Shown here: positions 1 through 7,101 of the stretch, piece after piece | Layout: each line of letters opens with the position of its first letter | Position numbering within the stretch: position 1 is the stretch's first letter | Assembly (NCBI GenBank): GCA_964354365.1 | Contig: CAYGZM010000040.1 | Coordinates: forward strand, 1-28,069 | Source of the DNA: CAYGZM01 sp964354365 | GTDB taxonomy: Bacteria > Planctomycetota > Phycisphaerae > Sedimentisphaerales > Anaerobacaceae | Direction: 5' to 3' | Length of the DNA: 28,069 nt | The notes under the pieces: generated by a model | The model's database searches: none | What the model was told of the DNA's origin: nothing | Seen by the model: the letters and a program-made list of their open reading frames with translations, nothing else | Position numbers and translations under genes: made by a program

Positions 1-347
1 GCACCGACGCCAACTACACCACCTACGAGATCGTTCTGTCAATTAACGACCTCGATTCCAGCGCGACCGAAGCGCCCCAGCAGTACGGCCTGGCGTGGAC
101 CGCCGCGGACAGCCCCCCCACCGACAGTTTCCTCTCATACGACTTAAACGCCGACGGCATCGTCGATACGACGGATTTCGCCATCCTCGTGGAGAATTGG
201 ATTCGCAGCCGCGAAGCAGCCGGAGAATACTTGATTGGAGACATAAACGCAAACGGCGCAATCGACGCCAACGATGTTGAGATTATTTTCGAGCGCACGG
301 GCCAAAAAGCCGACTGGTATGTCCCAAGGCGAAGCGGGGCCGAGTAG
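1..347 (+). CDS. 3' end of a secreted protein with dockerin-like tail (partial)
   Basis: An open frame enters from the left edge (first complete codon at 3) and stops at TAG 345-347, giving about 114 residues. The last 65 residues hold two calcium-loop/helix units typical of type I dockerin-like domains. The first reads DLNADGIVDTTDFAILVENW and the second begins DINANGAIDANDVEI. In Phycisphaerae such tails sit at the C terminus of many exported enzymes and adhesins. The preceding residues (TYEIVLSINDLDSS and onward) look like the end of a beta-sandwich domain, but the catalytic or binding part lies outside the window, so the function of the whole protein is unknown. The tail ends with a short basic stretch (VPRRSGAE). 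The domain call is confident; the protein identity is not available. Confidence 0.8.
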   Translation, partial: TDANYTTYEIVLSINDLDSSATEAPQQYGLAWTAADSPPTDSFLSYDLNADGIVDTTDFAILVENWIRSREAAGEYLIGDINANGAIDANDVEIIFERTGQKADWYVPRRSGAE

Positions 348-470
348 CGGCATCGGCCGTTCGGAGCTTTGTTCTAACATCGCTCGCAAGCGGACAGTTC
401 AAAGCTCATCACCGGGTGTGTCCGCTGCTTATGCTCTGAATCGTTCAGGATTCTCAAACTGACTGATTCG

Positions 471-506
471 CCTTGTCATACCTGCGAACCTTGTCATACC
501 TGCGAA
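471..506 (+). repeat. Perfect 18-bp tandem duplication
   Basis: CCTTGTCATACCTGCGAA occurs twice head to tail (471-488 and 489-506). The second copy is the left arm of the hairpin repeat at 492-586, so the duplication looks like slippage or a partial copy at the edge of that element. Confidence 0.9.
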
Positions 507-586
507 AGCAGGTATCCAGTAGTGTGGCGGGTGAGTGGATTCCCGCTCCCAGATCGGAGTCGAGGACAAGTTTCGCGGGAATGACA
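492..586. repeat. Composite two-hairpin intergenic repeat
   Basis: The element is bounded by TGTCAT (492-497) and ATGACA (581-586). It contains one small hairpin on the left (ACCTGCGAAAGCAGGT) and the arms GGATTCCCGC / GCGGGAATGAC on the right. It has the same architecture as the 68-bp element at 6202-6269 and shares arm sequence with single hairpins at 6930, 7022 and 8057. It resembles the dispersed GTCATTCCCGC-type repeats of many environmental bacteria and could be a non-autonomous mobile repeat. Confidence 0.75.
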
Positions 587-755
587 CACTGTGCTATATT
601 GCTGTCGCATAAGGATTTATCGTGCCGTTTTCTTAAAAACCGGTCAGTTTGAGTGAGATAGAATCGAACTGTGCCGACAGGCAACAGGTTCGGCAAAGGC
701 GCAAGAAATCAAAAACATAACGGCACATTTTGTTGCGATAGCCCTGCTTACAGCG

Positions 756-2177
756 ATGTTTGCCGCCGCGTCCGCAGCGCAGCCGTGGAAATTTGCCATG
801 ACCAGCGATAGCCGGGGCGACACCAACGGAGTCAACGAGGTCATCCTCACCGAGCTTGCCGAAGAGTTTGTGAGCCAGCGTCTCGATTTCGTCTTGTTCC
901 CCGGCGACCTTGTCTCCGGAATGTCCGTCTCTTCGCCCAGCGTATTTGAGTCTGATCTGCGGGCGTGGATCAGGATAATGAAGCCCGTGTACGACGCCGG
1001 CATCGCCGTCTATGTCGGTCGAGGTAATCACGAGATTGCCGATGCCTGGTATGCAATCCCCTCTGCGGACGACAACTATGCGCTGCGCTGGATCAAGGTC
1101 TTCGGCAGTGACTCCGACCCGAACCTCAAGCTCCCGGGCAACGGCCCTGCCGGCGAGAAATATATGACTTATGCGCTCACGCACAAAAATGCCTTTATCG
1201 TAATGCTCGACCAGTACGCCGGCATCGGCCACCACCTCGACCACAAACTCAACCAGCCCTGGCTTGACGCTCAACTGGCCGCGAACGCCAAAGCACATAT
1301 ATTCGTCACCGGACACGAGCCCGCCTTCAAGGCCAAAGACAGGGCCGGCCTCGATGACTACCCCGACAAGCGGGACGCATTCTGGGCGGCTGTCAGCAAC
1401 AACGCAGGACGAATATACTTGTGCGGCCATGACCATTTCTACAACCACGCGCGCGTCGATGACGGCGACGGCTCCCCAAATAACGACATCGACCAGTACA
1501 TAGCAGGAACCGCCGGCCCGCTCTACACATGGAACAAGAAGTATCCCGGCGACAACAGCCGGTACACCGTCGAGTCCGTCTATCACGCCGGACGCAACGG
1601 CTATCTCCTCGTCGAAGTCAATGACCTCGATGTCACATTGACCTGGATGCAGCGCCACAGCACCAACCTGGGCATTACGGGCATCTACGAGTCCAACGAC
1701 ACCTGGACCTACACCGCCATCCCAAAGCCGATTGTGCTATCACCCAACGGCGGTGAGACGCTCGCAGCCGAAAGCACATATACGATTACGTGGAAGACCC
1801 TCGAAGACGCCGAGATAGACTCCGTGAAAATCGACTACTCCCTCGACAACGGGCGAACCTACCTGGAGATTGGCGCCTGCACGAATACCGGCTCTTATGA
1901 CTGGAGCGTCGCGCCCGCCGACTCGAATCAGTGCCTCATCCGCATCAGCGATTCGGCCAACACAGCCCTCGCCGACACAAGCGACCGGACGTTCACAATA
2001 TACTCCTGCCCGCAGGGCTTCACCGCCGATATGAACAACGACTGCTACCTCGACTTCCTCGACTTCGGCATTCTGGCCGCAGCCCACGACCCCAACTTCC
2101 TCGACGTAGCCGCTTTGGCCGGCGAATGGCTCACCTGCGCAAATCCCCACGACCCCGCCTGCAGCACCCGCGAGTAG
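756..2177 (+). CDS. Exported calcineurin-like metallophosphoesterase with Ig-like and dockerin-like domains
   Basis: A secreted binuclear-metal phosphoesterase; the substrate is unknown. Metallophosphoesterase motifs appear in order: SDSRG (D18; Arg replaces the usual His of DxH), PGDLVSG (D51), GNHE (N91-H92), GHEP (H187) and CGHDH (H225, H227). Residues about 325-412 form an Ig-like domain of the PNGGE...YTITW type common in secreted proteins. Residues about 418-473 are a dockerin-like tail (DMNNDCYLDFLDFGILAA, ending in paired cysteines). The first ATG at 756 leaves only a clipped leader (MFAAASAAQPW). The same frame is open back to 657, and codons 711-755 add KNITAHFVAIALLTA, which would complete a normal Sec signal peptide but offers no ATG/GTG/TTG. 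No Shine-Dalgarno is seen at 756. The true start is therefore unresolved. The enzyme class is confident. Confidence 0.9.
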   Translation: MFAAASAAQPWKFAMTSDSRGDTNGVNEVILTELAEEFVSQRLDFVLFPGDLVSGMSVSSPSVFESDLRAWIRIMKPVYDAGIAVYVGRGNHEIADAWYAIPSADDNYALRWIKVFGSDSDPNLKLPGNGPAGEKYMTYALTHKNAFIVMLDQYAGIGHHLDHKLNQPWLDAQLAANAKAHIFVTGHEPAFKAKDRAGLDDYPDKRDAFWAAVSNNAGRIYLCGHDHFYNHARVDDGDGSPNNDIDQYIAGTAGPLYTWNKKYPGDNSRYTVESVYHAGRNGYLLVEVNDLDVTLTWMQRHSTNLGITGIYESNDTWTYTAIPKPIVLSPNGGETLAAESTYTITWKTLEDAEIDSVKIDYSLDNGRTYLEIGACTNTGSYDWSVAPADSNQCLIRISDSANTALADTSDRTFTIYSCPQGFTADMNNDCYLDFLDFGILAAAHDPNFLDVAALAGEWLTCANPHDPACSTRE

Positions 2178-2199
2178 TGCCGCGGCAGCATTCTCCTGT

Positions 2200-2369
2200 C
2201 TTCCCTCCCCTACTCTTATGCCCCTATGCTCTTGTGGCCTTGTGCCCTTGTGCCCTTATGCCCTTCCACCCTTCGTGTCTTCATGCCTTAGTGGCAAGAA
2301 TCCCCTTCCAATCGACGCCTGTTTCTGGTAAAAGCTCTATGCGACATACGATATACGAAATACGACATT
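2200..2369. repeat. Low-complexity spacer of degenerate word repeats
   Basis: The 192-bp gap before aroA is built from near-repeats such as TGCCCTTGTGCCCTTATGCC (about 2232-2251) and a CTTCGTGTCTTCATG...TAGTGGCAAGA phrase. Just before the aroA ATG there is a chain of xxATACGA words (about 2342-2366). Related phrases (CTCTGTGCCCTCTGTGCC and CTTGGTGTCTTGGTGGCAA) occur near 6640-6730. No clear promoter or Shine-Dalgarno is visible for aroA. Confidence 0.6.
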
Positions 2370-3650
2370 ATGAAACTGATTGCCGCAAAATCTCGGCTCA
2401 AAGGCACGGTGGCGATTCCAGCCTCGAAGTCGCATACGATCCGCGCCGTCGCAATCGCCTCTTTGGCGCCCGGCCGGAGTATGGTGCGCGCCCCCCTGCT
2501 CTCCGGCGACACAAACGCAGCCGTTGACTGCTACCGGGCTTTAGGCGCTGATATTGATACGTCCGACCCCAAGCTCTGGAAGGTAGCCGGCACCGGCGGG
2601 AAAATCACCGCCCCCCCTGAAATCATCGACGTCGGCAATTCCGGAACAACTCTTCGCATCGCGATGGGCTCAGCCGCTCTTGCCCGGCCCGGCCAAACCA
2701 CAACCTTCACCGGCGACGAGCAAATCCAGGCCCGCCCCATCGGCCCGCTCATCGACGCGCTGAACGACCTGGGGGCAAAATGCACAAGCCTTAGAAACAA
2801 CGGCTGCGCCCCCGTACAGATAACCGGCACACTGACGGGCGGCAGGACGTCCATCGCCTGCAAAACCAGCCAGTATCTCTCCAGCCTGCTGCTGTGCACG
2901 CCTCTGGCGCGCCGAGACAGCGAGATAGAAGTCACGCTGCTCAATGAGCCTGACTACGTCCGGATGACGCTCGACTGGCTCGACAAGCAGCAGATACAAT
3001 ACGAAAATCAGCAGATGCGCAGATTCAAAATCAAGGGCAGCCAGAGCTACAAACCCTTCGACGCCGCGATACCCGCTGATTTCTCCAGCGCCACGTTCTT
3101 CCTCTGCGCAGCGGCCCTGCTGGCCGACGAGGTAACCATTTCCGGCCTGGACTTCGCAGACAGCCAGCCCGACAAGGCCGTCGTCGATTACCTCAGGGCA
3201 ATGGGCGCCGATATCTCCGTTGCCGCAGGTTCGGTGGTGGTCAGGGCCGCCCCGCTCAAAGGAGTCGAAATAGATTTGAACAGGACGCCCGACGCCCTGC
3301 CCGCTATGGCCGTCACCGCCGCCTTCGCCGAGGGTACAACCAAGCTGCTCAACGTTCCGCAGGCCCGCTTCAAGGAAACCGACCGAATCAGTTGTATGGC
3401 CGCGGAGCTGAGGAAAATGGCCGTCGATGTCGAAGAATTGCCCGACGGGCTTATTATACGCCAAAGCGCGCCCAAACCCGCGAATCTGCACGGCTGGGCC
3501 GACCATCGAATCGTAATGGCCCTGGCCATCGCGGGACTCGCCCTCGAAGGCCAATGCACTATAGATACCGCAGAGGCAATGAGCGTGACCTTCCCCGACT
3601 ACGCCAAACTGATGAAAAGCCTCGGCGCCGATATGAAAACGACCGATTAG
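2370..3650 (+). CDS. aroA: 3-phosphoshikimate 1-carboxyvinyltransferase (EPSP synthase)
   Basis: Cytosolic shikimate-pathway enzyme that transfers the enolpyruvyl group of PEP to shikimate-3-phosphate, giving EPSP for chorismate and aromatic amino acid synthesis. The 426 residues match the usual family length. Visible motifs: PASKSHTIRA (17-26; Lys20, Ser21 and Arg25 in the substrate-binding positions), GNSGTTLR (89-96), ARPIGPLIDAL, KTSQYLSSLL, NRTPDALPAMAV with the catalytic-type Asp, RFKETDR (333-339), DHRIVMALAIAGLAL and a C-terminal SVTFPDYAKLM. The PASKSHTIRA and GNSGTT variants depart from the commoner PGSKSxTNRA and GNAGTA, so this is a divergent but apparently intact enzyme. The start ATG lacks an obvious Shine-Dalgarno. 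An aroC homologue lies 4.5 kb downstream on the same strand, beyond an accessory insertion-like region. Confidence 0.95.
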   Translation: MKLIAAKSRLKGTVAIPASKSHTIRAVAIASLAPGRSMVRAPLLSGDTNAAVDCYRALGADIDTSDPKLWKVAGTGGKITAPPEIIDVGNSGTTLRIAMGSAALARPGQTTTFTGDEQIQARPIGPLIDALNDLGAKCTSLRNNGCAPVQITGTLTGGRTSIACKTSQYLSSLLLCTPLARRDSEIEVTLLNEPDYVRMTLDWLDKQQIQYENQQMRRFKIKGSQSYKPFDAAIPADFSSATFFLCAAALLADEVTISGLDFADSQPDKAVVDYLRAMGADISVAAGSVVVRAAPLKGVEIDLNRTPDALPAMAVTAAFAEGTTKLLNVPQARFKETDRISCMAAELRKMAVDVEELPDGLIIRQSAPKPANLHGWADHRIVMALAIAGLALEGQCTIDTAEAMSVTFPDYAKLMKSLGADMKTTD

Positions 3651-3659
3651 CCGGTCCAG

Positions 3660-3920
3660 CGGGAACCTTTCAAATTGGGTTTGATTGGGTTTGTTTTCTC
3701 GAGTTGGGCCGGGGCGGTTTGTTTTCATAACTTTTTGCAGCAAAAGGTGTTGCATTGTTTTTGGCCTTGAGGAAATTGGGTTTGTTTTGCATAATTGACT
3801 CATGAATGCGTGGCAAGATGGGCAGGATAGGCGGGTGAGGCAGAGGACAGGAGACAGAATCCGGAAGAGGGATTGCCGATGAATCGGGATGTTCGCTTTA
3901 CTGCGACTTCGCTTAGACAT
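3660..3920 (-). pseudogene. Promoter- and RBS-equipped orphan ORF start, probably decayed
   Basis: On the minus strand an ATG (3918-3920) follows AGGAGG (3927-3932) at 6-nt spacing and a perfect consensus promoter. The peptide starts MSKRSRSKANIPIHRQ and soon runs into repeat-derived words (CKTNPIS, NKPNQTQF). The frame then stays open down to 2670, but that portion is antisense to aroA and is almost certainly fortuitous. The likeliest reading is a functional expression signal whose original gene has been lost or truncated by repeat insertion. A real short protein cannot be excluded. No family is recognised. Confidence 0.35.
3672..3788 (-). repeat. Dispersed motif, three copies (minus-strand CAAACCCAATTT)
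   Basis: On the minus strand the unit AAAACAAACCCAATTTC appears at 3772-3788. A doubled form, with CAAACCCAAT repeated at 10-nt spacing, appears at 3672-3697, and a degraded form at 3703-3725. The same motif, with CGAACCC instead of CAAACCC, is present on the plus strand at 7811-7830 and, again in the doubled form, at 7902-7930. No reading frame of the unit contains a stop. Confidence 0.75.
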
Positions 3921-3948
3921 TGATCACCTCCTATTTTGTTAGATGTAT

Positions 3949-3977
3949 ATTATACATCAAAGACTCTTGGGTGTCAA
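3949..3977 (-). promoter_or_regulatory. Perfect sigma70-type promoter, left copy, facing outward (leftward)
   Basis: On the minus strand TTGACA (3972-3977) and TATAAT (3949-3954) are separated by exactly 17 nt. A 17-nt near-perfect palindrome (GATGTATATTATACATC, 3942-3958) overlaps the -10 box and could be a repressor site. The -10 flank (3935-3956) and the -35 flank (3972-3982) are identical in inverted orientation to 6791-6812 and 6765-6775. Confidence 0.8.
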
Positions 3978-4209
3978 GTGAATTTTCTCGTGAAATGTGA
4001 AGCGTGAAGCGGACCTTCGGCGGACTTGCAGCGTACGGAGCTTTGGAGCAAAGGGGAGTTTTTTTGGGATTTTTCTTGTTGATTTTGGGGAGAGACCGGG
4101 GTATCTTGGCGAGCAGAATACAGAGAAGCGGCAACTATGAGCAAGCACCACGTCAAAACGGGGGGAATAGGTAGGTGGCCGTGCGAAGTTGTCTCGTGAG
4201 GTTGTGGTC

Positions 4210-5178
4210 ATGAGTGTTAATAGCGCCCAATACATAGGATACCTAGAATACTCTGGGGAGGCGGTGAAGGAAGGGTTTCTGGACGCGCGCAAAGCAGCGC
4301 AGGCACTTCTGGGGTTTGACGAGGCCCTTCGGTTTTTTGTTGGGAGGGAGGATGCTCGCCTAAAAGAACTCGATTACGAAATACCGGTGAGAATTAAGAA
4401 AGGGTCATGGCAAGCGCTGATACCGGATACAATTGGCGACTGGATTTTAACGGGGATCGGAGTTGGGATAACGGCTTACATCGGGACAGCTGCACGGGAA
4501 CTTGCGAAGACAGACTTTGAGGGAAAAGGAATTGGGGACGTCTTCCGAAAGGCGTTGCGCGGAATTGAATGGGTTCTGAGACTTGCCAAGCATCTGGAAG
4601 ACATGAATGTCAAGAGTTTTGTAAATTTGAAATGGCGTAAGAAGAACGCGGAGGTTGGAGTGCCAAATAAAAGAGGGGACTACCTTTTTGTTCCAGACAA
4701 ATTCTGTGATGCGTATGTTGGTTGTCCACCTAAGCTGTTTTCAAAGATGTGCCAGTTAATAGAAGCGGAGAGGAGACTGCGGATCGCCGTCTTCCTGCGT
4801 GGAAGGTGGCATGATGTCACACTTGGCAAGAAAGAAAAGTCAATATTCGCCGAGGAAGAAATTGATGAGAGTCAAGTCCTTTTTCCAGAATTGAAGGATG
4901 GGCAGGCGATTGAGGTCGAAGGTGTTGTGACAAGGGGGAACGAGAATACGAACACGCTGGGCGTGTTGTATCGAGAACATATTCTGAATTGTCACCCGCG
5001 AACGGGAAGTGTGGTGCGCTTTAAGCCTGGGATTTTCGTCAAATGCAAGATTCGGGGTTCAATAAGTCGAAGAGACAAATTTGGTGAGCCTACGGAGGTG
5101 AAGCCAAACATAATTGTGGACGAAGTACGTCCGGTGGAAGTAGAAGACTCGCCTAGCGGTCTTTTCAGTGGCGTGTAA
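4210..5178 (+). CDS. Unrecognised protein with a glycine-rich hydrophobic segment and a small beta-rich C-terminal domain
   Basis: A function cannot be assigned. The ATG at 4210 is preferred (322 residues; GAGG 8 nt upstream) over an in-frame TTG at 4189. Residues 1-75 look like a mixed alpha/beta domain with an amphipathic helix FLDARKAAQALLGFDEALRF. Residues 77-95 (DWILTGIGVGITAYIGTAA) form a Gly-rich hydrophobic segment that could be a membrane helix or a buried helix. A basic middle follows. Residues from about 230 (DGQAIEVEGVVTRGNENTNT, then VRFKPGIFVKCKIRGSISRR) alternate in a beta-barrel or OB-like way. The LDAR...GF..ALR N-terminal pattern resembles uncharacterised bacterial proteins of unknown function, but I cannot name the family securely. 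Base composition differs from the flanking GC-rich genes, consistent with acquisition by transfer. A second unknown gene follows 180 bp downstream on the same strand. Confidence 0.7.
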   Translation: MSVNSAQYIGYLEYSGEAVKEGFLDARKAAQALLGFDEALRFFVGREDARLKELDYEIPVRIKKGSWQALIPDTIGDWILTGIGVGITAYIGTAARELAKTDFEGKGIGDVFRKALRGIEWVLRLAKHLEDMNVKSFVNLKWRKKNAEVGVPNKRGDYLFVPDKFCDAYVGCPPKLFSKMCQLIEAERRLRIAVFLRGRWHDVTLGKKEKSIFAEEEIDESQVLFPELKDGQAIEVEGVVTRGNENTNTLGVLYREHILNCHPRTGSVVRFKPGIFVKCKIRGSISRRDKFGEPTEVKPNIIVDEVRPVEVEDSPSGLFSGV

Positions 5179-5344
5179 GAGCTAGATGCAAGAAGTATAA
5201 ACAACGCCGTGTATTATTGATTGGCAGGAGACGACAGAAGAAGGGGGGAGTGTGACAAGTTTTCTGTTTGGAAGTCTCCAGTCGAGGGTTGTGAATGTAA
5301 GCATTCAATGGGGACAGTGTGCGAGTGGCAGGACAAGGGACCTT

Positions 5345-5349
5345 AGGAG
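5345..5349 (+). promoter_or_regulatory. Shine-Dalgarno deciding the start at 5359
   Basis: AGGAG lies 9 nt before ATG 5359 but only 3 nt before the alternative in-frame GTG 5353, so ATG 5359 is the better start. Confidence 0.6.
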
Positions 5350-5358
5350 AAAGTGCAT

Positions 5359-6159
5359 ATGGGAAATAAGATGATGTTTAAGGGTCGTTTTGAAGACGAG
5401 CACGAGCGCGAGCGCGAGCGAGAGAAACAAGAGAGAGCAAGAAAGGAGGCGGAACGCGAGGCGTTAGAGGAGCTACGCAGGGAGGCGGCAAAGCGGAAAC
5501 GAAGGGAAGACGAAGAGAAGTCCGGGGAGCTAGCGATGTTGGACGGCATCTCCAAGGAGATCGCACATGTGACGAATGAAGTTAACCGCCTGTTGGCCCG
5601 TGGAGAGGCGGCATCAAAAGAAGCAGATAAATGTGGCATATACCAGGAGGCGCTGGTTCTGTCTCATCGTTTTTTTGAAAAACTCCCGACGCAGGCGATC
5701 ATAGGTCATTACAAAGCGATATCTGAGAGAGCGAGTATTGAGGCAGGTCATTCAACAAGAGGGAAGGGGGCCGTGGAGTTCATAAGAAACGATTCCGATA
5801 GTTTCAAGAAATTTCTGGAAGTAGAGGCTGAACTCCTTAAGAAAAGCGGGATGGAGGAAGGAATTGTTGATGGGCTAATGAGAAAGATTGAAAAGAAGAT
5901 CGACGCGTTTGTACGAGATCCTGTCGATGCCGTCGGGCTTGAAGTCGCCATAGAGCAGCTCAAATGCTATCTGCGTGAGAGGATTGAAGGTATTTCCCAA
6001 GATATGAGTGTGGAGTCATTGAGAGGTGTCTTGGTTCAAACGCTCGGAGGGCTTTCAATGATAATAGTGGACATCGTAGCCCACGAGAATTTGGGGGATA
6101 TGGTTGCAGGCGCATCAATCGCGCTGGGCGCAAACCTAGTGCAAAGCGGGCTGAAGTAA
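5359..6159 (+). CDS. Unrecognised protein: charged coiled-coil N terminus, hydrophobic C terminus
   Basis: The ATG at 5359 gives 266 residues; no known family is recognised. Residues about 10-65 are a highly charged Glu/Arg/Lys helix (EDEHEREREREKQERARKEA and onward), a probable single helix or coiled coil. The middle (about 65-200) is helical and includes the DGISKEIAHVTNEVNRLLAR region. The last 45 residues (GVLVQTLGGLSMIIVDIVAH, then GASIALGANLV) are hydrophobic enough to be membrane-interacting. Together with the gene at 4210, which also has a hydrophobic glycine-rich segment, this suggests a two-protein unit, possibly membrane-linked; that is inference only. The lower GC and A/G-rich coding strand match the gene at 4210 and differ from aroA and aroC. 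Confidence 0.7.
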   Translation: MGNKMMFKGRFEDEHEREREREKQERARKEAEREALEELRREAAKRKRREDEEKSGELAMLDGISKEIAHVTNEVNRLLARGEAASKEADKCGIYQEALVLSHRFFEKLPTQAIIGHYKAISERASIEAGHSTRGKGAVEFIRNDSDSFKKFLEVEAELLKKSGMEEGIVDGLMRKIEKKIDAFVRDPVDAVGLEVAIEQLKCYLRERIEGISQDMSVESLRGVLVQTLGGLSMIIVDIVAHENLGDMVAGASIALGANLVQSGLK

Positions 6160-6201
6160 GGTCGGAGAGACTAGTACTCCGTAACAATTGAATCTATGAG
6201 T

Positions 6202-6269
6202 TGTCATTCCGCACTTGATGCGGAATCCATTTCTTTAGAATCTGGATTCCCGCTTTCGCGGGAATGACA
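6202..6269. repeat. 68-bp two-hairpin MITE-like element
   Basis: Outer ends TGTCATTCC / GGAATGACA are inverted repeats. Inside are two hairpins: TTCCGC...GCGGAA on the left, and ATTCCC-N8-GGGAAT (6246-6265) on the right. The right core has the same form as the Neisseria dRS3 repeat (ATTCCC-N8-GGGAAT). It lies 43 bp after the stop of the gene at 5359. No coding content. Confidence 0.8.
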
Positions 6270-6539
6270 GGCCACAAATTCAAATGTTATGAGGTACTAG
6301 GGGCAGCGCCACCTATTAAGAGCCACAGAAACCGGTGGCTGTGCGCCTGTTGAAAACCCCGCAATTCGTTGAGTCTTTTTTGATTAACTACCCGCCCGTT
6401 TTCCTTAAAAAGTCTCATTTCCGATTACCAGAACCCACTTAACCACCAAGATACCCCATCAAAAACAAAACGTCAACATTTTTACCCCGTCAGCCCCCCC
6501 GAATCCGTATTCTACAGTCTCCATCTCCATCCTGCCCCC

Positions 6540-6585
6540 AACTTTAGCTCACTTTAGCCACTTTAGTTCATTTTAGCTCACTTAC
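6540..6585 (+). repeat. Degenerate ACTTTAGCTC tandem series
   Basis: Five imperfect copies of a CACTTTAGC/CATTTTAGC word follow each other between CAACTTTAGCTC and GCTCACTTACG. It is low-complexity DNA with no evident function. Confidence 0.6.
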
Positions 6586-6769
6586 GTCCCCCATCCGCCT
6601 CCCGCCTCCTGATCTCCTGGCACCCCAATACCCCCTTATTCCTCTGTGCCCTCTGTGCCAAAGATAAGAAGTAATGACAGTGTGAATCCGTGTCTGATTT
6701 GTTTGTGCCTTGGTGTCTTGGTGGCAAAAAAATCTGCGAAAATCTGCGAAATCCGTGGTTAAATTTCAC

Positions 6770-6798
6770 TTGACATCTAACATCGTATTCTGTATAAT
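6770..6798 (+). promoter_or_regulatory. Perfect sigma70-type promoter, right copy, facing outward (rightward)
   Basis: TTGACA (6770-6775), a 17-nt spacer and TATAAT (6793-6798) match consensus exactly. The flanks 6765-6775 and 6791-6812 are inverted copies of 3972-3982 and 3935-3956. The nearest gene downstream is the one at 7102, about 300 nt away, so this promoter may drive it through the hairpin repeats at 6930 and 7022. Confidence 0.8.
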
Positions 6799-6929
6799 AT
6801 ACATCTAACAAATAGCTGCTGCTCAGTGGTAAATAGTGAATACTCAATAATGAATGTTCTTAAACTAACCGCTTTTAGGATGAAGACTCATATAAGTGTT
6901 GTTTTGATAAGAACATAGCACAATTTGTC

Positions 6930-6949
6930 ATTCCCGCGAAGGCGGGAAT
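6930..6949. repeat. Single hairpin repeat, dRS3-like core
   Basis: ATTCCCGCGAAGGCGGGAAT is a 20-bp inverted repeat of the ATTCCC-N8-GGGAAT form. It is preceded by TTGTC and followed by CCAG, as in the other copies of the window. Confidence 0.8.
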
Positions 6950-7021
6950 CCAGGATCTCGAAAAACAGTGTTCATCTGTGTTAATCACCGTCAAAAAAAT
7001 AGAATCGGTAAGATAAGGACA

Positions 7022-7047
7022 GTCATCCCGACAACGTCGGGATTCCG
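7022..7047. repeat. Single hairpin repeat, variant arms
   Basis: GTCATCCCGAC / GTCGGGATTCC arms around a short loop; a variant of the hairpin at 6930 with compensated stem bases. It lies 40 bp upstream of the Shine-Dalgarno of the gene at 7102. Confidence 0.7.
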
Positions 7048-7101
7048 CAATTTTGCACTTTGAACTTTGATTTTTGCATTTTCAAACAGGAGGTTCCCAT
7101 C

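Larger units (their letters stand above)
348..755. other. Spacer between two secreted-protein genes
   Basis: No convincing gene lies here. An 8-bp inverted repeat (389-396 with 419-426, loop 22 nt) could form a hairpin after the upstream gene but has no T-tract, so it is a poor terminator. The spacer carries an 18-bp tandem duplication (471-506) and a hairpin repeat (492-586). Around 642-655 is the word CGGTCAGTTTGAG, which recurs at 8149-8161 in front of the aroC homologue. The end of the spacer (711-755) reads in frame as the front half of a signal peptide for the next gene. Confidence 0.6.
3651..4209. other. Intergenic region with dispersed repeat, outward promoter and start of accessory island
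   Basis: No confident gene. From left to right: three copies of a G-rich motif (3672-3788; on the minus strand CAAACCCAATTT), then a minus-strand ORF start with Shine-Dalgarno and a consensus promoter (3918-3977), then T/G-rich low-complexity DNA (4050-4110). Base composition shifts here towards that of the two unrecognised genes that follow. Confidence 0.6.
6160..7101. other. Long intergenic region rich in repeats
   Basis: No gene of convincing length. It contains the 68-bp two-hairpin repeat (6202-6269) and a degenerate ACTTTAGCTC-type series (about 6540-6585). CTCTGTGCCCTCTGTGCC and CTTGGTGTCTTGGTGGCAA phrases lie between 6640 and 6730. A 10-bp tandem AATCTGCGAA (6731-6750), the right outward promoter copy (6765-6812) and single hairpins at 6930 and 7022 follow. 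AAAACAGTGTTCATCTGTG near 6963 is echoed near 8115. Confidence 0.65.

Noticed and set aside
633..1658. 341-codon minus-strand frame opposite the phosphoesterase gene
   Set aside because: The plus strand has all metallophosphoesterase motifs in order; the antisense frame has none and no ribosome-binding site.
2670..3650. Minus-strand continuation of the ORF starting at 3920 across aroA
   Set aside because: The plus strand encodes a clear EPSP synthase. Only the first ~85 codons outside aroA, with promoter and RBS, deserve attention.
6162..6182. Possible terminator hairpin after the gene at 5359 (CGGAG...CTCCG)
   Set aside because: Only a 5-bp stem and no T-tract.
6851..6919. Short ORF (22 codons, MNVLKLTAFR start) downstream of the promoter at 6770
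   Set aside because: No Shine-Dalgarno, no homology signal, and it lies in repeat-rich spacer; too weak to annotate.
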